From assembly GCA_018399685.1 (NCBI GenBank), contig JAGYOK010000021.1:1-34827 (forward strand): 34,827 nt of DNA. Reading direction: 5' to 3'. The DNA is from Alphaproteobacteria bacterium. Its GTDB lineage: Bacteria; Pseudomonadota; Alphaproteobacteria; Micavibrionales; Micavibrionaceae. The translations under genes and the position numbers were made by a program. This document shows, piece by piece, positions 26,677 to 33,321 of the stretch (position 1 is its first letter; each line of letters opens with the position of its first letter). Below the pieces are notes generated by a model, which saw nothing but the letters and a program-made list of their open reading frames with translations, had not been told where the DNA came from and ran no database searches.

Positions 26677-26835
26677 TTTTCTGTTTTCGGAGGCTCTGGA
26701 CACGTTCTGGACACGTATTTCATAAGTCATTGCTATACAAGCGGTTAAATATGTCCAGAAATAGTCTGGACATATTCTGGACATGTGGACATATCCACCT
26801 CCAAAAAAAACGTGTCCAAACGTGTCTGGACATGT
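26629..26835. repeat. Iteron array, ten copies of an 11-bp motif; candidate replication origin
   Basis: The motif TCTGGACAYRT occurs on the plus strand at 26666-26676, 26695-26705, 26706-26716, 26765-26775, 26776-26786, 26825-26835 and, as a variant, 26784-26794, and on the minus strand at 26629-26639, 26749-26759 and, as a variant, 26810-26820. Two pairs are exactly tandem at 11-bp spacing, one helical turn; others are inverted with 4-5 bp gaps. The array lies directly downstream of the replicative helicase and primase genes. Tandem phased sites suggest a multimeric initiator or regulator. Confidence 0.6.
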
Positions 26836-26869
26836 TTTTGAATACATAGGTATAGATAAATCACTCATA

Positions 26870-27994
26870 TTATTTTACCTTTTCGGAGTAGTATGCGGTC
26901 CGACCGACCTTCATCACTTCCAAAAGTTCCAGCTGCAAGGCCTCGCTCATACGCTCTCGAACGGCAGATTTTGACGCATCCGTGAGCCGCATAACCGCCT
27001 CCAGCAGCTCACCCGATGTAATTGATCCATCTTTAGGTATAGACCTGACGACATCCTTAACCGTCACCTTGCCCTTTTTACCGCCCTCTGCGTCGTCGGG
27101 TATCTCGTCTGCTTCCGCGTCCCTCCAAGCTATGATCGGCCTGCCATCGTCGTCTAAGCCGCCATGATGGGCGATATACCGCTTAAGGCACTTGTTGTCT
27201 TCTAAGTCCCTCCACCATAGCCTATCCCCCCGCTTTGTCGCCGTGAGCGCAAACACGCCATTCCCCACGCACTCAATTGACAAAGCGCATCTTGCCGCGT
27301 TGGCCCATTCTGCGGATCCTGCCATGTGATAGGATCCACTGTCCACCTGGTCTTTTTTCGCTTTGGGCTTATTGACGTGGTGCATCAAAATAGCTGCTAC
27401 TTTATGCTCCATCAAAACAGGCAACAGGAGGTTTCGGACAAAGTGAGAAACATCTTTTTGCGCTGAATTATCGCCACCGAGAAACGAAAAAACCGGATCA
27501 ATAAAAACCACGTCCGGCTCGTGTACTTGGCATATAGCCTTTAATCTGACAGCAAACGATTCCCCGCTGGCATCCGGCATAGTGATAAATTGCAAGTTTC
27601 CGCTCGCCCTATCAATCACATCAGGCGGGATAACTTTAAGCACCCCATCTCTCTGCTCTGCCAAGTCACCCTCGTCATTTTCCGCCTGAATAACGATAAC
27701 TTTCATGCCTTTTCGGTAATAGCAGTCACCTACCAAAAGGCCGAAATGACTATCACCGCCTGCGAGGTTTATCGCCCATTGCATCGTAAAGGATGATTTG
27801 CCCGCTCCGGTCGCCCCCGAAAGAATGCAAATCCCGCCCCGATATAAAAATCGGTGTTTTATTATTTCGTTTGGGTCATTGCCATATATAGGCGTTTTCA
27901 AATCCATCATTTTTACCGCTGGATTTTTTGCAGCAATCTCCAGCGACATCTCGTGAGCCGCCACTTCTTTTATTTCATTCGGCACCAAGTTCAT
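26870..27994 (-). CDS. RecA-fold replicative helicase (AAA_25/RepA-like)
   Basis: 374 codons from the ATG at 27994, ATGA-coupled to the primase with GGGGTGG as Shine-Dalgarno. Walker A is ICILSGATGAGKSSFTMQW (GATGAGKS at about residues 60-67) and Walker B is DVVFIDPVFSFLGGDNS (about 161-177). The sensor-like VAAILMHHVNKPK and the SYHMAGSAEWANAARCALSI segment follow the RepA/AAA_25 helicase order. A C-terminal winged-helix-like part reads SITSGELLEAVMRLTDASKS. These hexameric helicases unwind DNA at the fork. The neighbouring primase and the downstream iterons support a replication role. Confidence 0.78.
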   Translation of the reverse strand: MNLVPNEIKEVAAHEMSLEIAAKNPAVKMMDLKTPIYGNDPNEIIKHRFLYRGGICILSGATGAGKSSFTMQWAINLAGGDSHFGLLVGDCYYRKGMKVIVIQAENDEGDLAEQRDGVLKVIPPDVIDRASGNLQFITMPDASGESFAVRLKAICQVHEPDVVFIDPVFSFLGGDNSAQKDVSHFVRNLLLPVLMEHKVAAILMHHVNKPKAKKDQVDSGSYHMAGSAEWANAARCALSIECVGNGVFALTATKRGDRLWWRDLEDNKCLKRYIAHHGGLDDDGRPIIAWRDAEADEIPDDAEGGKKGKVTVKDVVRSIPKDGSITSGELLEAVMRLTDASKSAVRERMSEALQLELLEVMKVGRTAYYSEKVK

Positions 27995-28920
27995 TTTCCA
28001 CCCCTTAACCATAATAGCGTTTGTGTTGTTTTCCCATCTCTTCTATGCCCTGGCAGTCTCGAAAGCCTGGAGGGGTTCCTACACGCCTTGTCAGCACCGA
28101 CTTTTATCCACTCCGGGAACGCGCCGTTACGCACCTTTTTATCCCACTCGATTTCCGTTTTGCAATCGACGCGGATCAAGGCGTGCAATGATTTACCGCC
28201 TGAGTAGGTAATAGATTCGACGGGCATCTTATCCTGTTTAATCATCTTTATCCAAAAAGCCGCTTGGTGCCCGAGGGTTACCTCTTTTAGATCAACCTCA
28301 AAAAGTGCATACCTCCAATCCGCTATACACTGGTCGCATCTATACGACTCCTGTCCGTCTTTACGATTGCCCGGCAATCCTGTTAAGGGATTCGGTATAA
28401 AAAAAGGCGGAGGAGATTCTAAGCATAAAAACTTTTCCGCCCAGTTTTCGACGTAATCAATACCACATTGCATGTCATATGTATCGCCGCACCACACAAT
28501 CTCTTTGCGGTCATAGAGGTAAAGTAGCAGCTTAGCGGCCATTTGCGATTCATAGCCTTTTATCGTTTTTGTGTCAACCGGACTTATGCCCATCAACTCC
28601 GAGGCGTGTATAGGCTCACCTGCTATTTTTAAAAAAGCGTTCGTCTGCATTTTAGCCACCGCTTCTTTTTTAATCTCCCGTTCTTCCGGCGTCTCTTTGT
28701 GATATTCATATGTGCTCCCGACTTCGGAATAAGCTTTCTGAATAGTAGCTTCAATTTCATTCGTCGGGCTTGGCTCTCTGGTCATCGCGGACTTTATATC
28801 CTCCGCTAGCCTATGCTCTTCGATTTTTTCTCGGGCCGCTATATTGCAAACCGCCATCATCCACGAATGCACACCGTTGCCGCCTTGCGGGCAGTCGGCT
28901 ATTATTTCATCGTATTTCAT
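27991..28920 (-). CDS. AEP-superfamily (PrimPol-like) primase
   Basis: 309 codons behind AAGGAAAT. The N-terminal third, GGNGVHSWMMAVCNIAAREK to EIEATIQKAYSEVG, is helical like PriCT domains. A CDQC zinc pair lies at about residues 195-198. The catalytic part shows ALFEVDLKE (205-213), the hallmark TYSGGKSLHALIRVD (238-252) and GADKACRNPSRLSRLPG (275-291), matching archaeo-eukaryotic primases of phages and plasmids. It would make primers, possibly also extend DNA. Fused neighbours are common in other phages; here the helicase is a separate, coupled gene. Confidence 0.75.
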   Translation of the reverse strand: MKYDEIIADCPQGGNGVHSWMMAVCNIAAREKIEEHRLAEDIKSAMTREPSPTNEIEATIQKAYSEVGSTYEYHKETPEEREIKKEAVAKMQTNAFLKIAGEPIHASELMGISPVDTKTIKGYESQMAAKLLLYLYDRKEIVWCGDTYDMQCGIDYVENWAEKFLCLESPPPFFIPNPLTGLPGNRKDGQESYRCDQCIADWRYALFEVDLKEVTLGHQAAFWIKMIKQDKMPVESITYSGGKSLHALIRVDCKTEIEWDKKVRNGAFPEWIKVGADKACRNPSRLSRLPGHRRDGKTTQTLLWLRGGK

Positions 28921-28932
28921 GATTTATTTCCT

Positions 28933-29268
28933 TCAAAAAGTTAAGTTTTCGTCACCTTCTACACTGACATCATGCTCTTCATCTTCCTGCGCTTCGACCA
29001 CTTTGACAAAAGCCAGCTTCAGAGAGGAAAACCACCGTCCTTGCCACTCACGGCCTCCAAGCCAAAAACTTGCATCAACCCATTGCCCGACTTTCAGATT
29101 GTCAAGGCGGTCCATCATATCCCCCGTCGCCTCAAGCGGTATCTCTTGCGGGTATTTGTCCGCTGAATCTGTAATGACCAGTAAACGCTTTTGAAAGCCT
29201 TTCTGCCCCACGGTCTCAATCTTTCCAATGTGTTTAATCTGTCCGGTTATGTCATATTTCAGGTTCAT
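28933..29268 (-). CDS. DUF3127-like single-stranded DNA-binding protein
   Basis: 111 codons from the ATG at 29268 (MNLKYDITGQIKHIG). The segments GQKGFQKRLLVITDSADKYP, QEIPLEATGDMMDRLDNLKV, GQWVDASFWLGGREWQGRWF and SSLKLAFVKVVEAQ follow the OB-fold layout of the DUF3127 family, and the tail EDEEHDVSVEGDENLTF is acidic as in SSB proteins. An ATG at 29322 in the same frame lies inside the previous gene and is unlikely. It probably coats ssDNA for the primase, helicase and exonuclease. Confidence 0.72.
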   Translation of the reverse strand: MNLKYDITGQIKHIGKIETVGQKGFQKRLLVITDSADKYPQEIPLEATGDMMDRLDNLKVGQWVDASFWLGGREWQGRWFSSLKLAFVKVVEAQEDEEHDVSVEGDENLTF

Positions 29269-29269
29269 A

Positions 29270-29449
29270 TCATTCTCCCTTTGCGGTTTTGATTTGCTCC
29301 AAAAGCGTTTCGATGTATTCATCGATCGCCTTGATTTCTCTTTGCAGACCTTGCTTTGTTTTGCTTAGGTTTGTCACGATTGTAAGAATATACTTTTCCC
29401 ACGCTTTGATTGCTTTATCCAACTTTTCTTTTTCATTTTCTTCACTCAT
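29270..29449 (-). CDS. Small coiled-coil protein
   Basis: 59 codons, start overlapping the previous stop as ATGA. It reads MSEENEKEKLDKAIKAWEKY, ILTIVTNLSKTKQGLQREIK and AIDEYIETLLEQIKTAKGE, a long amphipathic helix likely to form a coiled coil. No family recognised. The last codons again contain GGGAGAA, the Shine-Dalgarno of the SSB-like gene. Confidence 0.6.
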   Translation of the reverse strand: MSEENEKEKLDKAIKAWEKYILTIVTNLSKTKQGLQREIKAIDEYIETLLEQIKTAKGE

Positions 29450-29631
29450 TGCAATTCTCCTTTTGCTTTTTTGATTGCTTTAATTGCTTTTGGAATCGCT
29501 TCCATGATTTCGTCCAAGCCGTGGTTTTCGCAAGAATCGACAAGCTCTTCCAAAGCTTCAAGCAAGTCAGGCGCGGCGGCAAATAAAACCGCGTCCTTTT
29601 TAGATGTTGCGTAACCCATTAATTCTTTCAT
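29446..29631 (-). CDS. Small conserved-type phage protein
   Basis: 61 codons, ATGA-coupled at both ends. The segment AAAPDLLEALEELVDSCENH is a motif that recurs in many short early phage proteins, followed by a basic helix AIPKAIKAIKKAKGELQ. Acidic first half, basic second half. The function of this kind of protein is unknown. Confidence 0.65.
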   Translation of the reverse strand: MKELMGYATSKKDAVLFAAAPDLLEALEELVDSCENHGLDEIMEAIPKAIKAIKKAKGELQ

Positions 29632-29825
29632 TCTTTTCCCTTTTGGTTGTCAGTTTCATACTCAAAAATTGTCGATGTCGGATAAACGATTTCCGCGCGG
29701 CATTTCGGATCGGCGCAATAAATGCAATCGTTATCAAAACCGCATCCATGAACCCATCGCATATCACCGCCGCAAATGTCGCATTTAAGCGGCCCGTCTT
29801 TGATTGCCTTTTGAAACATGTTCAT
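29628..29825 (-). CDS. Small zinc-ribbon protein
   Basis: 65 codons from the ATG at 29825, coupled to the wHTH gene by ATGA. CDICGGDMRWVHGCGFDND and CIYCADPKCRAEIVYPT give two cysteine pairs with a third cysteine nearby, a rubredoxin-like zinc ribbon. Such proteins are frequent in early phage operons and may bind nucleic acid or restriction/host factors. No exact family. Confidence 0.65.
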   Translation of the reverse strand: MNMFQKAIKDGPLKCDICGGDMRWVHGCGFDNDCIYCADPKCRAEIVYPTSTIFEYETDNQKGKE

Positions 29826-30022
29826 TCCGCCACCTCCCAATTCCATCTTGTTTCCCGCGTCTTGCGAACCATACCAGCGTCCTCCATCGCGTGCATAAGC
29901 TCCCATGCGGATTGAAAGCCTATGTGCATTTTGCGGCGGAGGTAATCAATCGAATAATGCTTTCGCCCGCCGTCTTTCAAAAGCCGCAAAGCCTCGTTCA
30001 TGTCGTCTTGTGTGATTGTCAT
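29822..30022 (-). CDS. Winged-helix (FtsK-gamma-like) DNA-binding protein
   Basis: 66 codons from the ATG at 30022, coupled by ATGA on both sides. MTITQDDMNEALRLLKDGGR is followed by YSIDYLRRKMHIGFQSAWEL and MHAMEDAGMVRKTRETRWNW, which matches the FtsK gamma winged helix ('s.syLqrklrIGynrAarL...lE..GiV'). It probably binds specific DNA. It could regulate early genes or act at the iterons; this is inference. Confidence 0.7.
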   Translation of the reverse strand: MTITQDDMNEALRLLKDGGRKHYSIDYLRRKMHIGFQSAWELMHAMEDAGMVRKTRETRWNWEVAE

Positions 30023-30165
30023 AGCAACCCCCAAACGCAAAAGGTCACATGTCGTCGCGAACCATAGTAATTTTCAACTATGCATGATCTCCAGCTTGTG
30101 ACTTTGACAAGCCTGAAATCTTCAAGCCTTCGCCGCCAAATGAATTTGAAAAGCTTATGTTTCAT
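30019..30165 (-). CDS. Small basic protein after the HNH gene
   Basis: 48 codons from the ATG at 30165, with GGAAGG upstream, coupled by ATGA to the wHTH gene. It reads MKHKLFKFIWRRRLEDFRLV, KVTSWRSCIVENYYGSRRHV and TFCVWGLL. Very basic. Its 5' end lies inside the second copy of the duplicated junction (30154-30223). A decayed relative of its start appears after the helicase. Function unknown. Confidence 0.5.
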   Translation of the reverse strand: MKHKLFKFIWRRRLEDFRLVKVTSWRSCIVENYYGSRRHVTFCVWGLL

Positions 30166-30223
30166 ATCTTCATCCTTCCTTACATCCAAGCGTTTTGTAA
30201 ACCTTCGCCCTCGCCTTGGACTG
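30154..30223. repeat. Diverged direct repeat, copy 2 (end of HNH gene)
   Basis: This 70-base segment and 31106-31176 align without gaps over 60 bases at about 68% identity. On the minus strand it starts CAGTCCAAGG, contains the identical run GTTTACAAAAC, crosses the HNH stop as GGATGAAGATATG and ends in ATAAG inside the start of the next gene. Third-position differences keep 14 of 17 encoded residues the same as in the helicase copy. Confidence 0.65.
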
Positions 30224-31003
30224 CTTGGGCTTGTCATACTCTAAAATAAAATCGGGTTTGTCTGAATCGATTTTGCCGCCTTTTGATTTGTTATCAAAAG
30301 CCCACATAGGCTGTAGGTTCTTGTAATTAAAGCATAGTTTTTGCTGGTAAGGATCGGTTAAATCAAATCCAGAACAAGGGTATATATGATCTATGTGCCA
30401 TCCGTCTATACCGTAGTTGTCCCATGTCATACCCGGCTGAAACTGTGATTCAAGATGCGCCTTCAAAAAGTCAGGACTGCATCCAAGCAGCTCTATAGTT
30501 CTCGCGCTTTTTGTCCCTCCATTTCTTAAAGCGTATCTCATTTGCGCGCTTAAAATATGCCTAAGCTTATACCCTACGTCTGTTTTTTTACGCTCCCTCA
30601 TGTAGGCTATGTTTCTAGATCTTATACTTGCAATGTTTTTATCCCTATACTTAACCCAAGTTTTGCGCCTAGATTTTGGGTTGTTTTTCCTCCATTCCCG
30701 CCAATAAGCTAAATTAGCATCCCATTTTTCAGGATCAGATTTTAGCTTTTCCCGCTCTTTTTTTTTCTTTTCCTTGTAAGCTTCTGGATCGTCAGCTTTC
30801 TTTTTTAGAACCTTTTGATATAAACGCTCTTTATTTCTTTGATGCCATTCAGCCTTCTGTTTTTTTCGCTCGGGAGTGTTTTCTTTTATGCAATGGCATT
30901 CACGGCAAAAGGGCTGATAGTAAGGCTTGCCCCTTTTCTGAGTAAGGTAAAAATGATCTAGCGTTTTCTCTTCATTGCACCTGTTGCATGTTTTTGTATC
31001 CAT
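30170..31003 (-). CDS. HNH endonuclease with N-terminal zinc ribbon and helicase-derived C-terminus
   Basis: 277 codons from the ATG at 31003 with GGAG seven bases before it; the frame is open to an ATG at 31126 that overlaps the helicase stop, so a 318-residue form is possible. Residues 6-36 hold two CxxC pairs (CNRC, CREC). A long basic helical part full of KKK and KEK follows. The HNH core is GIDGWHIDHIYPCSGFDL, then CFNYKNLQPMWAFDNKSKGG, with the first His/Asp/His and later Asn of the fold. No RuvC part is visible, so it is not IscB. The last 17 residues, QSKARAKVYKTLGCKEG, copy the helicase C-terminus at 14 of 17 places. It would cut DNA at a homing site, spreading itself. Confidence 0.8.
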   Translation of the reverse strand: MDTKTCNRCNEEKTLDHFYLTQKRGKPYYQPFCRECHCIKENTPERKKQKAEWHQRNKERLYQKVLKKKADDPEAYKEKKKKEREKLKSDPEKWDANLAYWREWRKNNPKSRRKTWVKYRDKNIASIRSRNIAYMRERKKTDVGYKLRHILSAQMRYALRNGGTKSARTIELLGCSPDFLKAHLESQFQPGMTWDNYGIDGWHIDHIYPCSGFDLTDPYQQKLCFNYKNLQPMWAFDNKSKGGKIDSDKPDFILEYDKPKQSKARAKVYKTLGCKEG

Positions 31004-31022
31004 GTGTTGCTCCAAAAAATAA

Positions 31023-31096
31023 CCCGCTCTTGTGGTGATAACTCCCTTTCGGGACACAAGGCGGGTGAAATGGTTTATAGAAAATCGGGTTATCAC
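31023..31096 (-). ncRNA. Compact pseudoknot RNA upstream of the HNH gene
   Basis: On the minus strand, helix A is GTGATAAC (31096-31089) with GTTATCAC (31042-31035); helix B is CCCGCCTTGTG (31065-31055) with CACAAGAGCGGG (31034-31023, one bulge); inside, TCCCGAAAGGGA (31054-31043) is a four-pair hairpin with a GAAA tetraloop. The order is A, B, hairpin, A', B', and from B to B' no base is left unpaired between elements except the bulge. TTATTTTTT and the HNH Shine-Dalgarno follow. ATAACCCG (31093-31086) can instead pair with CGGGTTAT (31026-31019), a mutually exclusive fold. This is either a regulator of the HNH gene or the RNA part of a mobile unit. Confidence 0.65.
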
Positions 31097-31105
31097 GTCC
31101 GACGC

Positions 31106-31176
31106 CTTATAAATACACATTTTCATGCCTCTTTCAACCCTAAAGTTTTGTAAACTTTGCGTCTGGCTTTTGACTG
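31106..31176. repeat. Diverged direct repeat, copy 1 (end of helicase gene)
   Basis: Partner of 30154-30223. On the minus strand it covers the last 17 codons of the helicase, the overlap GCATGAAAATGTG and a trailing ATAAG. It lies just upstream of the pseudoknot, so the two copies bracket the RNA-plus-HNH unit of about 880 bases. Confidence 0.65.
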
Positions 31177-32187
31177 TGCTGAAAGGAAAAAATGCCCCGA
31201 ATCAACGAAATCGAATACCCACTTGTCTAGTCCATCGCCGTTATTCCTTGCCGCTCTACCCACTCGTTGCTCAGTACGTCCTGCGGCTCTACCTCCACAT
31301 GCCATAACCAAAACGCTTATGATAGGGACATCCATCCCACAATCGGCAAGAGAAGTCGCCACCGCGCAAAGGATATCACCTCTACGCAGCTTCTCAATCG
31401 TCTCCTCGCGCTTTTTCATGCCGCTGTGAACCATGACAGCACCTTTGCCAATCATCGCCACAATCGCGTTCCCTTGCGCCTTCTCAGCCACGAGAACAAG
31501 CACGCTCCGGCCCGCGTCCATCGCCCGACGCGCAACCTCTGCGGCCTTCTGGTTCCGCGCCTGGTTCTCGACAATGCCAATACGTTTTGCATGCCGATAA
31601 ATTATGCGGTTGCGCTGTTCGTCTGACATCCAGCCGCGTATTTCCTTTGCCGCAGCCTTGTTCACCTCCTCCGCAATCGATCCGGGCACGTCCAGCCACC
31701 GCACCGAGGCGGAAACAATGCGCCCGGTTGCCATGACATCGGCGCGGCTGACCGTGTGGAAGATTGGCCCGATTATTTTGATAATCTCTTTATCATCCGT
31801 CCTGTCCGGTGTTGCGGTAACTCCAAGGATAAGGCAGTCGTCCGCTGCGCTGTCAATAATGCCCTGAATTGAATTGCACCCAGCACCGTGAGCCTCGTCA
31901 ATGATGAGCATGTCATATCCCTCCGCGCTTGGCTTCCCCTGAAAGCAAACGCAATCGACAATTTCAGAGACTTCCGAAAGTTCGCAGGCTTTTCTGCCCT
32001 GGTTGCGAGTCTCTTCAGACGGGGTAATCCAAAGACATTTGCGGGGCTTCATCCTTCTGACAACTCCCGCGCAAATCAGCGTTTTTCCAGAACCGGCAGG
32101 CGAAACAAGAATGATTCGCTTATACCTGTTCAGACCCGAAACAAGGTAATTTACCGCCCGCTCTTGATAAGGCTCAAAGGTGATCAT
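31123..32187 (-). CDS. SF2 DEAH-box helicase
   Basis: 354 codons from the ATG at 32187, ATGA-coupled; an upstream ATG at 32214 lies inside the previous gene. Motifs appear in order: ITFEPYQERAVNYLVSG (Q-like), LVSPAGSGKTLICAG (Walker A, 29-36), MLIIDEAHGAGCNS (DEAH, 97-100), LILGVTATPDRTD (motif III, 122-127), SVLVLVAEKAQGNAIV, CAVATSLADCGMDVP (motif V) and RTEQRVGRAARNNGDG (motif VI, 307-314). Phage members of this family (UvsW/RecG-like small helicases) remodel branched DNA or help replication start. Its C-terminal 17 residues are duplicated at the end of the HNH protein. Confidence 0.85.
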   Translation of the reverse strand: MITFEPYQERAVNYLVSGLNRYKRIILVSPAGSGKTLICAGVVRRMKPRKCLWITPSEETRNQGRKACELSEVSEIVDCVCFQGKPSAEGYDMLIIDEAHGAGCNSIQGIIDSAADDCLILGVTATPDRTDDKEIIKIIGPIFHTVSRADVMATGRIVSASVRWLDVPGSIAEEVNKAAAKEIRGWMSDEQRNRIIYRHAKRIGIVENQARNQKAAEVARRAMDAGRSVLVLVAEKAQGNAIVAMIGKGAVMVHSGMKKREETIEKLRRGDILCAVATSLADCGMDVPIISVLVMACGGRAAGRTEQRVGRAARNNGDGLDKWVFDFVDSGHFFLSAQSKARRKVYKTLGLKEA

Positions 32188-32465
32188 GCATCCACCTCCG
32201 CAGAAAACACACATCTAAAATCCGACACATGCCCGTCAATCCACCAGGCGGACCCGTAAGCGTTGTGGTGGTCCGGAAGTTTATGGGTGTTTGATTCCGG
32301 CGCGTTGATCTCATAGATAACACTCCTTTGGGTTTTAATGCACCAAGCTAAAGCGGCTTGCAAGGTGTCAAAACCGCGTACAGGTGCGATTATATGACCT
32401 GTATGCCGATAAAGCCGCGCCTTTTTTGGGGTGGTGCAGTGGTAGATTTTTGTTGGTCTACTCAT
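32184..32465 (-). CDS. Hypothetical small protein
   Basis: 93 codons, ATGA-coupled at both ends. It reads MSRPTKIYHCTTPKKARLYR, HTGHIIAPVRGFDTLQAALA, WCIKTQRSVIYEINAPESNT and SAWWIDGHVSDFRCVF. The start 'kiYHcTtpkkar.Yr.tg.I..PVrgF.tlqaAlaWc.kt.R..iy.i' resembles short toxin-like ADP-ribose/NAD-domain N-termini only loosely. No firm family. Confidence 0.6.
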   Translation of the reverse strand: MSRPTKIYHCTTPKKARLYRHTGHIIAPVRGFDTLQAALAWCIKTQRSVIYEINAPESNTHKLPDHHNAYGSAWWIDGHVSDFRCVFSAEVDA

Positions 32466-32635
32466 CGCTCCCCCTTAATCGTATACGTCGAGTTGTTAAT
32501 CCAGTTCGTCATAGTGCTTGTGAGCAGGTCAATAGCGATTCCAAGCCGCTTCGGGTCTATCTGCTTGATTCGCCCATCCCCGCGCCTCCATTTGTTATGC
32601 AGTTCGAGGATCCTGATTGCTTGTTGGATTGTCAT
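32462..32635 (-). CDS. Small conserved-type phage protein
   Basis: 57 codons, ATGA-coupled to both neighbours. It reads MTIQQAIRILELHNKWRRGD, GRIKQIDPKRLGIAIDLLTS and TNWINNSTYTIKGER. The start 'qairiLelHNkWRRGd......P..lgiAID' is a motif shared by short early phage proteins whose role is unknown. Probably helical and DNA- or protein-binding. Confidence 0.65.
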   Translation of the reverse strand: MTIQQAIRILELHNKWRRGDGRIKQIDPKRLGIAIDLLTSTMTNWINNSTYTIKGER

Positions 32636-33321
32636 AATGATAACTCCTGTTGCGCTGTTTCGCGTTTGACGCGCTCCACCCCGGCGGCGAAATAGTCGGG
32701 GTCAAGCTCACATCCCACTAAATTAAACCCCTTGTAGTGGCAAGCAATCGCGCTGCTGAACGATCCGCCGTGAGTGTCAAGTATCCGGTCGCCGGGCTTG
32801 GCGTAGTTGTGGAGGAGCCAGTTGTAAAGGGCGGCGGGTTTTTGGGTGGGGTGGATTCGGATTTCCTTTTCCGACATGTTGCCTTGGAGCATTCCAGCCC
32901 ATCGGAAGGTAAAGCGGCGAACAGCTGACGGAAAAGATGTCCACGCAAGTTCGCAGTCGGCATACCCATTGTCCCCGTTCAATTTGTCCCATACAATCCA
33001 GCACGGGGAAGGCTGCATGTTTCCAAGATGATTTGCGCCCCAAACAATTTGATTTTTCGACACTCTTTGCAGTTCTAATAGATACTCGACACTTGGCACA
33101 TTGTTCATGCCGCCAGACACTTTGACTTTTGAAATTCCAGCAAGCCTTGAATTGTGATTTTCAGCTTTTCTTCCTGAAGCGTAATCAAATGTTTTTCCGA
33201 AAGTCGCATTGTACGGCGGATCCACAATCGCCAGGTCAAACGCCTTGTCCGGCATCCCCCGCATGAACTCCATGCAGTCCATGCACCGCAAGTCCAGCAG
33301 GTCGGTTTTGTAGGTTTTCAT
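32632..33321 (-). CDS. DNA (N6-adenine or N4-cytosine) methyltransferase, beta class
   Basis: 229 codons, ATGA-coupled. The catalytic motif AIVDPPYNATFG (DPPY at 34-37) precedes the cofactor motif DRILDTHGGSFSSAIACHYK (DTHGGS at 182-187, a variant of FxGxG), the beta-class order. HPTQKPAALYNWLL (157-162) is the usual neighbour of the cofactor loop, and LVGCELDPDYF the binding of the cofactor hydroxyls. No restriction endonuclease or recognition subunit is next to it, so it is a solitary enzyme that probably protects the phage DNA against host restriction. Confidence 0.85.
   Translation of the reverse strand: MKTYKTDLLDLRCMDCMEFMRGMPDKAFDLAIVDPPYNATFGKTFDYASGRKAENHNSRLAGISKVKVSGGMNNVPSVEYLLELQRVSKNQIVWGANHLGNMQPSPCWIVWDKLNGDNGYADCELAWTSFPSAVRRFTFRWAGMLQGNMSEKEIRIHPTQKPAALYNWLLHNYAKPGDRILDTHGGSFSSAIACHYKGFNLVGCELDPDYFAAGVERVKRETAQQELSL

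Noticed and set aside
26629-26835. CRISPR array
   Set aside because: The repeats are 11 bp, occur in both orientations, and have irregular 0-40 bp gaps; no cas genes are present.
26614-26868. 84-codon minus-strand frame right after the helicase stop
   Set aside because: It lies over the iteron array, has no Shine-Dalgarno, and its repeated CPD/CPE-like residues come from the DNA repeats.
31023-31096. HDV-like self-cleaving ribozyme
   Set aside because: The helix order matches in part, but nothing lies between A' and B' where P4 and the catalytic C should be.
30170-31096. IscB/HEARO system (HNH nuclease with guide RNA)
   Set aside because: No RuvC motifs or bridge helix are visible in the protein, and the RNA is far shorter than known omega RNAs.
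31004-31122. Group I or II intron remnant around the HNH gene
   Set aside because: No P7/P3 core or domain V sequence is present, and the helicase gene upstream is complete without splicing.
32184-32465. Toxin-like ADP-ribosyltransferase start
   Set aside because: Only the first few residues are suggestive; no catalytic residues follow in 93 codons.
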